Part shown: piece after piece, positions 18,869 through 29,600 of the stretch
How positions within the stretch are numbered: the stretch's first letter is position 1
Layout of the letters: every line of letters begins with the position of its first letter
Origin: Schizophyllum amplum
Lineage: Eukaryota > Basidiomycota > Agaricomycetes > Agaricales > Schizophyllaceae
Assembly: GCA_007026445.1 (NCBI GenBank)
Contig: VDMD01000219.1
Span: forward strand, 1 to 31,397
Direction: 5' to 3'
Length of the DNA: 31,397 bases
Notes under the pieces: generated by a model
Told to the model about the DNA's origin: nothing
Databases searched by the model: none
The model's input: only the letters and a program-made list of their open reading frames with translations
Program-made: the position numbers and the translations under genes

Positions 18869-21800
18869 AATGATGGGAGATCGCAACATGGCCGGCAGGA
18901 ATTGATCACCCTGAGTCGGGGTCGGGCGCGTTCGTGGGGCGGTTCCTTTCGAATCGTTCTTCCAACAACCAGGAGTCAGTGACGCGGGTGCTGAGGCAGA
19001 CGGTCCAGGGCGAGCCGCAGCCCACTCTTTCGCCACCCTCGAGCAGCACTCCCAGGACCATGAGCGCCCACAGAACGGCCTCCCAGTCGAGCGCAGGCCC
19101 GACGTCGCCGCTGCGTTCGCGCTTCAGCGACCAGTCGCTGAGGGACAAGATCAAGCCAAAGCGTTCCCGAGGAGCCGATGGGCAGCGTGCGCGGTATGCG
19201 AAAGGAGATCAACAGCCACGGCCCGGTTGCGGAAAGCGCACTCCCTCTTCCCCGAACATCCACGTCTCGCATTATTCCTCTATTCCCGACGGTGACCCCG
19301 AAATCAGTCTCGCGGACGACATAGACTATGCCAGTCTAGACTCGCGCGGGGACAAGGCATCCAGAGTGCTCGGTATCAAACACAGAAAGTCCATGGAGCC
19401 CATTCCCGCTTCGACGCGCACATCGCTGGTCTCGACGCGCAGCGTGCGCGAGCAGCCCTCCGTCCCCTCCTTTCACGCCTCCTCTCCTTTAACATCGCTC
19501 TACGTCGTCTCGGGTCTCCCAAGAGTCCGCACACATGGGACGCTCGCGGACCCCGACTCCGTGTTGGGTCTGCACCACAGCGAGGGGCGCCGTGAACCGC
19601 TGGTGGCGTCCCGAAGTGCTGGGAAGCACAGTGAGCCCCGGTGCGGGGGGCGGAAAGAAGAAGAAACGCGTCAAGAGCGAGGACCTGCTCAAGGGAGCCG
19701 GTGTGCTGTCCAAACAGGAGGTCGCCAAGATGCTTTCGAAAGCGCTCAAGGTGCGGGGAAGAGGCTTATCCAACCTACGCACCTACTTATCCACCGTCAG
19801 CTCTCCTTCACGCGCGAGGTCGAGGTCATTGCGTCAACATTGCAGCCAGCGTCGACGGTGCACACATTCACATTCACCCTCCCCGCCCCATCCACGCCTC
19901 TCGCACCCACCCCCTCTGGCGACCTCCTGCGCGCCTCGGTCCTCTCTACTGGCGACAACCGTTCCTCGATGCTCACGCATACGTACCCATACTCAGATGA
20001 TCCATTCGCACGGCCCTCTTCGGCTTATCTGGGCCCGCCATCCCTGCTAGGCCGTCCTGCCTCCGTATCCGCTCACAACCCAATGCCCACGGAAGCTACT
20101 GCGTCGCCTACCGTCACCTATCACGGCGTCTGTCTCACGGTCTGGTCCCATGCCGACGCAGAGCGGTCTAACGCCATCCGTCGCACGCTCGAGGCCGGCC
20201 GCTCTCGCAAAGAATCTGCCCTGTCTGCACGCCTAAAGAACCTGCGCGCAGACATTAACACCGATGGAGCCGACCCTCGCCTGCAAGCTCGCCGTACCCA
20301 GCGTAAAAGCTCCCGTGGGCCATGGGGCGGCGACGGGGAGACGGATGCCGAAACAGAGGCGGACGGCGCAATGAGCGAGTCCGACTTTGAAGTGGCGTCC
20401 ACAGTGGGCGGGCACGGCCCCGGGGAGAGCACACTGTTCCTGCCCGGCGACACCGTGTTCTGGCTGCCGTACGCGTTGACGTTGGTGTCCCGCCATCCTG
20501 TCTACGACCTCATGCGGGATTACCTCACGCTGTCCTGGGCTCGGTTCAGCAAGGACGTGCAGTCGCATACGCTGCAAATTAGCAAAATACTAGCGCATCC
20601 TGCACCCCGCGCTGGTGAGCTGATCAAGCTCGACGCGAGCCCACGCGGAGGCGCCGACGGGGATGGGTCTCTCGAGGTTATCGCACGTTTCCCGGGAGGG
20701 TTGGACTTCGGCAAAGGGCTGGTGGACATCAACTTTACGATGTGGCCGCTTTTCAAGTGTCTAAACATCGACAATATTCTCACCATCTGCGAGGTAAGGT
20801 TGTCTTGGGACCGAGATGTAAGACGCTAAACCCTTTCCTTCAGATTGCGTTGTCGCCAACTGGCCGCATCTTGTTCTTCTCTCGGCACCCCGCCATGCTC
20901 GGTATTGCGGTAAACACGATCAAGTACCTCGTCGAGCTGAGGGGGTGGAACGGCATCGCACTCCCCGCCGTCCACGCGCGCGACGCCAAAATCTACATCG
21001 ATGATCCCGGTCCATGGATCATGGGTCTCGCCACGGAAGCACGCTACAGCGTCCGCCCGGCGTCAGAGGTCTGCGTGTGCGACCTCGACATCAACTACTT
21101 GAACTGCTCGTCGCCACCTCCCAACGCTATCTCCAGCAAGCAGCAGCGCGAGAAGTACAGGCAGCGGCTACTTGCGGCGTTCCAGGATGGGTCTGGGCAG
21201 TACAGCTACCATCCCGACCACTGCGTACCCAGCGAGTTCAAGGAGGCGTTCCCTGCCGGACGCTTCCGCCCTGTGTGCAAGATCCAGGCGAAGCGCGGCG
21301 CGTCGTCGTCTGCTGTCGCGGAGCAGATCAAGCCTCCCGAGTGGTGGCACTCGACCCGCATCATCCAGGCCTTTGACGTGGTGCTCCAGGACCGCGTGAG
21401 CTCCCATAACGCCTTCTCTAGGAGAGCTTTGCCTGACATATCTTTCCAGTACAAGAAGCCCTCGCTTCTCAAGCGACTATCCATGTTCAACTCAGTGAAG
21501 CGTCAACCGCAGCTATCTGCCGCGGAGCAGCACATTCAGCTCTCCATCCGCAAGCGCGCGACGGCGTTCGTCGATGCGCGCGATGACCTGGAGACTAAGA
21601 TCGGCCGTCTTTCCCGCCGCCTGAACTTCCTCATGACGGAAAGCGACCTCTGGCGTGACAAATTTGTCACTTTTGAGCAGTACGCAGAGAAGCTAAGTGC
21701 GGAGGCGAACCAGCTGCGTGCAAAGATCAACAAGGAACAGCGCGAGACGAAGCGCCTGAGCGGACTTGTCAGTCTGACCGCGCAGGAGAAGGGGCGCTTG

Positions 21801-23184
21801 CAGGGCCGTACGTGTGATGACCTATCTATGAAGGTGGCGCTGACTTCTACGTCTTGTCAGAACTGCGCGATACCGAGAGCGCACACAAGACCGCCATGGT
21901 TGAGCTCGAGCAGATGCGGGAAACCATGGAGCGCATGGAGCTCGAGCGTGCTGAGATGGTCGCGGGAGGTCGAGGCGCAGATAGAGCGCGCGCTAGCCAG
22001 CATGGCCGTTGACATTGACGATTCGGAGTATGGCTCGGAGCGCACGCATAGCCGCCTCTCCAGCCGCCCCGGCAGTCGGATGAGCAGCCGCGCGCAGAGC
22101 CCGCTGAGCCCACGCAGCAGCGGGCAGACATCTGCGCTCCTTTCCGACGGAATCGACGCTGGCGGAGCATTATGGCGAGGGCGCTCCAGAGGGTCCACAA
22201 CGGCGTGACGCCCATCAAGGAGGATCGCGAGGAAGAAGAGGATTCTTGGGACGCATGACGAGGAAGCGCGCGAGAAGGCCAAGCGATTCTCCGCTACGAA
22301 AGACGAGTTAGGGCATGCAAGCTGTCGACGAGGGCATCGCCCTCAAGAGCGAGGGTATCGCTAAGAAGGTCCTTGAGATTCAGCAAAAGGTGCGACTAAT
22401 GACGATTCGCATGACTGAACTGCTGCTGACTGCATAACTAGCTTGAGACTGCTCTTGCCAATGAGCCTCGCCGTCGCAAGCGGGGTGCGACCGTCACTGA
22501 CAGGGAGCGTACCTCCGCCAGCGAGGAAGACGAGGCAAACTCGGGAGGCACGCCGCTCGACGAAGGCTCGGCGTGGCAGAAGTGGAACCGTGTCCTCCAT
22601 CACCACACCTCGCAGCGGCACGGCTTCTTCCAACATCACAACGTCCCACTGCCAACACAACGGCGACTGCTGACAGTACCGCTACCGCGGATTCCTTCAC
22701 GGAGGTTCCCGAAGAGGACAGGTCTCGTCCGAACGACGCAGATACGCCAACACCGACATCTGCTACTATGCCTGTCGTGCGCAAGATTGCGTCTGGTGCA
22801 TCCATCAGCGCCATGCGACCAGCGTCTCCTGCCCCACCCATACCACGCCGTGCTGCGTCTCGGCAAGCGCCTCGTCCCCTATCTGGCACGCGCACCACAG
22901 ATGAGTCGGACGATTTCCAGAGTGCATACTCCGGTAGCCCTCGTGGCAGCTACGCCAGTCTCGATGAGGCGGGCCCAGCGGAGGACGATACTATGACGGC
23001 GCTCGTGAACGACAGCGTCGACGTCGACGTGGAGCGCGCGTTCGGCCGCAAGCCTGCTGATCCATATACCTCCATGCCGCGAAGGGAAAGGAGGACAGGT
23101 GCATCGCGTGCAACCCAAGATTCGTCCAGTCCGATGGAGACGTATGTTTCCCAGTCAAAACTCGTCTCTCCCTCAGGCCATTGA
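18869..23184 (+). CDS. DENN-domain protein, putative Rab guanine-nucleotide exchange factor
   Basis: DENN proteins activate Rab GTPases in endosomal and secretory traffic. Inferred exons: about 18869-19750, 19801-20793, 20844-21395, 21450-21807, 21861-22389 and 22442-23184. The start is uncertain: ATGs at 18869-18888 reach a stop unless one base is corrected near 18890. A disordered basic N-terminus leads to VNRWWRPEVLGS and the KKKKR basic patch. uDENN reads TYHGVCLTVWSHADAERS. The core DENN reads FWLPYALTLVSRHPVYDLM, LSWARFSKDVQSHTLQISK, FTMWPLFKCLNIDNILTICE and ALSPTGRILFFSRHPAML. A region matching dDENN includes PSEFKEAFPAGRFRP and PPEWWHSTRIIQAFDVVLQD. A coiled coil follows (about 21500-22000), then a disordered Ser/Thr-rich tail. 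Frame breaks occur near 19581-19592, 21958-21970, 22140-22320 (several) and 22620-22650. The fold is firm; the Rab partner is unknown. Confidence 0.88.
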
Positions 23185-23613
23185 AGCGACTCTGGGCGGA
23201 GGGGGGTCGAAGATCATTGCTTGCTTACTCGCGCGGATATACCCGCACCATCTATATATTACTTCCGCGACTACATAATAGCGCCGCGACAGCACTCCTG
23301 CACCTCATTCGTTTGCTCCTTACCAGGTTGCTTTATGCATCATCTGTACTTCAGCCTCCTTTCCCTTCAGAACCGGTCTATATCAGACCCGTCGCTCGTC
23401 CGCTCGTTGATCTCTCTTCTTGTCTTGTTTTACCTTCCCGATCTCATGTATGTTGGGGTGCAACTAGCTGGCCATCTTGATATGCGTTCAAGTACATTAC
23501 ATCGTCCGCTGTACACGTGCACAACAGTACATAGAATACATCGACAGAGTCCTACAAAAAGAAACGTGTTCATACAGGTTTGGTAAAGTAGAAGATGCAT
23601 CCGATACAAATAA
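23185..23613. other. Convergent intergenic region (DENN gene and VPS13 3' ends)
   Basis: 429 bp between two facing stop codons. It is pyrimidine-rich on plus (about 23330-23440) and reads as 3' UTR for both genes. I see no gene or clear poly(A) hexamer in it. Confidence 0.5.
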
Positions 23614-26600
23614 TCAACCGTCCATTCGACGACGCGCGTTGTGCGCTTTCACGACAGAAGCGATCTCGCTAAAGAACCAAGACTGTGACGACTTGTCCGG
23701 TATGTATACGAACTTGTCTTGCGATTTGCCGGCTTTGTGTTGGAAGCGTATGCCGTTGTCCTCGACAGTCACGCCCGCGACCTGGGTGAACGACAGTTCC
23801 CAATCCAGACGTAACTTCTTGGCCCAAATGGAGAGGACCTTCGTGGTCGTCAACAGGATCACGGTTTCGCCGCCGGGAGAGACTTTGAACAATTAATTGG
23901 CGTGCAGTGAAACAATCACGAGAACCATACCGATATGCGCGACGTAGGATTCATTTCTGAACATGCCGTTTTCCAGATCCTTGAGCCAGTACTGACCCGT
24001 TGCTTCCCTTGCTGAGTACGCCTATAGCATGGGAGGTCAACACATCGAATCTGATGCTGTGTCAATCTCACTCACTCGCAAGACACCATCGGCCGGGATA
24101 TGGCGAGGCTGCAGCAAGGTAAGTCATTTACACCCGAATGCAGGACAAATATACCAAGCGCGCTCTGTCTTTCTCAGGATTGTCGAAAACGGTAGTCGTG
24201 TTGCGGATACCTAGGAAATTTAGACAATGGCTGCAACCAAACACGGACAATCTCACCCTCGGAGACATTGGAAGCTAGGTCGAAGACCCCAACGACGGGC
24301 TTGGTCACAGCACTGCTGCCATGAGAGTCAAGGCGATTTCGAGCCTGTCGCAATGCTTACCCGACGATTCCTTTCCCCATGCCCTTGAAAAAACCTAGAG
24401 CGCCCTCGCTTTCCGCGCCTTCGATCGGCTTCATCTATGACGCTCGTAAGCGTCTGTATCTCAGTGAGGAAGCTATCCTTACCACCACTCCTTCCATAGC
24501 GCTTGCGACACTGTTCGCCAGGGCCTCTCCACCGGCAGTTACACCATAACTGAACAGCGTTATTTGAGAACAAAAGCGATCGCTGAGATCACGCACATAG
24601 CATGTCGTGGCTTGTTCCGCCTTTGGTTCATCCTCCTTCGTGCCTGATATTCCGAGTCGAACGTCGCAACGGAGAGACCTGACACCAACTCAAACTCTAG
24701 ACGAGCGTCAACGAGTAACCGGCGCACCTTTCCCGACACTGCTTGTGAACTTTGTGAAGCTGTCACTGACGCCGAAGACGGTCTTCTTGACGAAGCTTGC
24801 TGCACCCTAGATATAGATGAGAGTCTGCGCCCGTGCGTGATTACTAATATTACCTTCGCAATACCGATACCGAGCTCGGAATTGCCATGCATCACGACGC
24901 CGTTGAAGGGCTCGTAGAATATGTCGGCCACGCCGGAGCTGACATTCGTGAATAGCCCGACCGGATTACCGATGAAGTCTGCCGAGCCCAGGATGCGGTA
25001 GAGTTGACGAAGCACATCCTGGCGGTAGTGATACATTATACGGGAAGTCAGCTCGGGCGGCGTCAAGCGCATGTCTTTGATTGCCAGTGCATTCATCTCG
25101 AGCGGTGCGTCATTGATGTTGCCGACCGCCATGGTAATAGCGTTGATTACGACGGCTAGAGGATTGCGAAGGCTGAGCCTTAGGTAGAGGAATCAGTCAG
25201 GTACATCGAGATGCTAAGACTGCGACTCACTTCTGGTCGCTGCTCACTCGCTCTGTCCGCATGAACGACATGAAGAGCTTGATGGGCTGCAGTTCCAAGA
25301 CTTCGAAGTACATGTTGATGCCCTCGGCGACCTTGGTCGGCTCTGGAATATCGTCCATGCTGTCGATCAGGACACTGACAACCCGTCATTTCAGTGTACT
25401 GAGACCAAGAAGAAGATATACTCTTGAGTGCTCTCCTCCCACCATGCTCCATCTATCTGCGTGAGTCGTATATCGAAAACAGAAGGTCTTCATCGGCTTC
25501 TATGGTAAGCGCCTGCAGCAGAATCGAGCAGTATTTGACGAAGAGAACGCCATGCTCTTATTGGACAGTGAGACTTAGGGCGACAACGCATTGGGAAATC
25601 GGTACCTTGGTCCTTCAGCCAGATGACAGAGCTCTGAATCGTGGGAAGTCCTGCAACACCATTGGCTTCCTTTGGGATAGGTGTAGGTTGCAAGATGACA
25701 GGATAGATCGCATCATGCAGCTGGTTGTCGAGTTGGACAGTCCCGCACGAGAGGTTGACCGACTGCGCGACCGGGCTGTCGCTATACTCGAACTTCAGTT
25801 GAGTCAGCGTCATGTAGATGACCTCCGTCAGTTTTTTGTCGATGAGCGAAACACCGATGCCTTCGAAGTCAATGTCGAATGTCAGCGTTGGTTTCACTTG
25901 GTCGCTGACTGCTTCGAAAGCCTCCGAGCCGCGAGACTGTCCTGTCGTGTAGCGGTTGAGGAGCTTCGCTGCCGAGGCTTGTACACACTGAACTCTTCCA
26001 CGTAGTTGCTGATTTCGAGGATTTGCTTCGGGCCCTCTGCACGCACGTCAAGAGAGACGATGCGATCATTGCGTCTGCTGCGATTGTCCTGCAAGGTATG
26101 AGCGCCTACGTTGATGCAGTGGTTGGCCTCGCTTACGAGGTTCCAAGGCACTAGGTCACCTATCTCCATCACGTCTACGGCCCTCTCACGACCGCCAGAA
26201 GCTAGGGAGATCTTCTTGTCCTTCGCAGCCGGGTAATCCCAGACGTAGGACGTCTGTGAGTGTGGTGCCAGCTCATACTCTGGCGTCGCTGGTTGTCGCT
26301 CGTCTGGGTGCGAGGACTGAAACTTGATAAGCACACAACATACATCAGACGCAGGAAGAGGGCGCACGATCTGATGGAAGGTGAAAGCATAATCGCTCTT
26401 GTTGTCCAGGACGAATGGATAGCCTTCTGTAGCCACGTCAAACGTGACAAATATTGTAGATCCATTGACGTTGACGTCTGCGCGAACCAGGTCAAAGCTC
26501 GGCGGCTGTCGAGGTGCGTAAAGACGCAGGTACACAGATCCGATGTCGCCTATGCTGAGTGGAGGAGACCTAGGCGACCCATTGTCAACACGGTGACGAT

Positions 26601-29600
26601 TACACTGGGCACAGCGTACCATTTGGCGTCTACGCCAGGATAGGCCACGGTGAGCAACTTGAATGGTCCAGTACGAACGGTATGCAGCGGGCAGCTTTCA
26701 CCGGACTCAAGTACCGATCGGTCGCTCAAGCCGACACCGTGCTCTCGTACCGCCAGAGTTTGCGGCAGGTTGTTCTTCAAGATGAAGCGAGGCGCGACAG
26801 TGATGACTTTGGTCAGTTTGTACTTGCCTGACCCCTCCGTCCATGTTATGCCAGCTTGTATCTCCTCGCCTTTACGCTTCTCTGATGCTATAACGAGGAC
26901 ACTCTCGGCGGTGGGTGCTTTGAGACTCAGCGGCTACAAGGACCCTGTTAGATGCTTCGACAACGGTCGTCGAGGCTCACCTTCGACCAGCCGGAATCAC
27001 CGAACTTGAACGCGAATTCGTGATCACTCTCATGAGAGTGTGCCAACACTGAAAGACAGTTTGAATGAGCCGTTGCGCCGATCTTTGCAACTTACTGAAG
27101 GTCGTGCGCCGACGTGACTTCTCTGCAAGAGATATTCAGCACAGTACACAGAGTGATTGGACGCAAATTACCGGGGCTATAATCGCCTGCCATGTCTTGT
27201 GTCGCCAACGCCCTGTTGGCACGGACCGATTTGATCGAAAACGGCATGGCGGTCTTGTTGACGAGGATGTACGGCGCGTATATCTGAACTTTGAAGGCGC
27301 CCCCGGAGTCGGGATATCGCCTTAACAAAAGATAAGCAAAAGTTTTCGCACAGTTGATTGCACTACACGTAATTAAGCCTCAGGTGCAGCTTGCGATCCT
27401 GCTGGTCGCGCGTCAACCGGTCCTCGATCTCGAATTCCGAGTGCGCGTCTGTGTTCACGATGGAGAACTCAGATGGCTTGAATTCTGCTTGCGCATTTAG
27501 AGAATACTGAAGCGGAACTAGATGCGGGCGAACCTGTTTCTTGAGCGTCGATGTTGAGCAGAACCAGATGTCCAAGATCGACCGAATGCACGGGCATGAC
27601 ACCGCCTTTCCGAAGGTAGCTGCGCCAGTTCTGGTCCGCGTTCTTGTCGTAAATACGATACTGAATGTTGTAGGGCAAGAGATTCTCAAGTTCCATGGGG
27701 GCGCGCAACCGTAGCGTGATTTTCGGATATCTGCGAGCCGCAGTGTCGCGAGCATCCGTTTGAACAGACGCCTGGAAGCGGAATGCGGCTTCGTGTGAAT
27801 CGGTGTGCGCACACTTGATAGAGAAGCTCTGTCGAGCGAGAAGGTCCTCCCATCGTATGGCGGAGCACCACTTGTACCCAAAGCCCTCTACACATTCTCA
27901 GTATCATTATCAAGCCAGGCATCGCGTCACTCACGGTCCGGCTGGATGCGCACTTTGGTTTGCATGACAGCTTCGATCGGGAGTGGATAGTCTTCGCCGG
28001 GAGCGATTTTCTCCAACGGATATGCAGGATGCCCGGACTCGTCCACCAGTGTGACCTCAAGGGGGTAAAGGGTACGGTTTTCAATATTGTACGTCGACCG
28101 GATTGTCACCACCTTGACGTTGTCGATGACCTTGACCTCGCAGAGCACGCGGTTCGGGAACTTGTCGGTTCGAGGGCGAAGCGAGAACACAAATTCTCCT
28201 TCACGGTCAACGGGCACGGTTCTAAGCTGTTCCCATGCCTTTCCAACGAATTGAACACCAATGTTGTGCTGAGAGGAATTGGAGACGTGCTTTCGGATTG
28301 TCAGTCGGAGGTCACAGATGTGACACAATGCCCACCTCGCGCATCGTTTTCCAGTCATCGAACCTCCAGTCTACTGTCTCGTCGTTCTGAACCCGTACTG
28401 CGGCGACGTCCTTCGTGTCCGTGCTCGAGTCATGGTCTGCCCAGATGAAGATTGGCGAGCCCGTGCGATTGCGGATACGGTAAGGCGCGTAGCTTCCGCG
28501 AGCGCGCCGCAGCACCGTTTCACCCTCTGTGCTCCACATCTTGGCGGTCGTCAGGGCAAGTTCAGCGAAGTCGCGCTCAAGTTGACATCGAGTCGTTCAC
28601 GAGACGATAAGCTAGCATGCATACCACCCTGTTGGGAAGGATCATCCTTGGCGACCTGAATCATGGCTATTAGTAAGGTATAATTTGTCAACAGGGTGCC
28701 GACTGACTGAGAGCGTAAACGTCCATGGATCGATCACTGTAAGCAGTATAAGTGATGTATTTCGCCGTACCATACGCGAGCGAAGACTTGCGCGGTTCCC
28801 AGTGCGAGTTAGTCAGATTCCAGTAGCTGATCTGCAAGGCGATCGTCGTTTGTGCCTTCAACTATCCGACGGTAAGCAGGGATGAAATGTAGTTGATCTA
28901 AGACCTACCTCGCCTGACCAATCCCTCGCGTCGAGATTGAAAGGCTTCACCTTGAGGTGCAACATAGGCTGCTCTTGCATGTCGCCGATAAGCACCAGCC
29001 TAAAGCCATCGAAAGATCCCTTAAACTAAAACATTCTTGGCTCAGATTCGCACCGGCATTATATCAAGAGCTGCTCACCTGTTCTTTCGACGTTGAGAGA
29101 TGCGCCTTGCCGATAGGCTGAACAGGGTTCCTGCTTCTAGTAACCCTACTGCTCCGCTTCGAGGCGCCATGGCTGCCTGGGCCAACAGCGACCTCTTGCT
29201 TTTCAGCAGGAGACGCAGGTTGTGTGGCGTTGTACAATCCGATGGCCTTGTTGACAATGGTCGTGATGAGGTTTATGTCACGGTGAGAAGCCCGGAAAAC
29301 AATGGGTTTGGAAGTGATCGCTAAGTTCGTCATATGCTGCGCCGTGGTAGGTCGATTGTCCATCGTCAGCGTCATGTCGACGTCGTCCAAAAATCGCACG
29401 CTCTCCGAAGGTTTCCCCATTTTCAGCAAAGACATGCCCAGCCTGTTGACGGACAGGGCGACGATACCCTTACATCTGGCTTGAGCGCGTGCTTGACATG
29501 AGCGTGGAGATGGCTCACCTGCTGAGATAATAAAATCTGGTTGATTCCGAGCTTGATAGCTTGCGACTCCGAATCAGCATCGTCCTCGAGTACAACTACG

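Noticed and set aside
22620..22720. Thr/Ala-rich direct repeat (TATADS-like) in the DENN tail
   Set aside because: Only two imperfect short copies in a disordered, low-complexity segment; nothing beyond ordinary tail composition.
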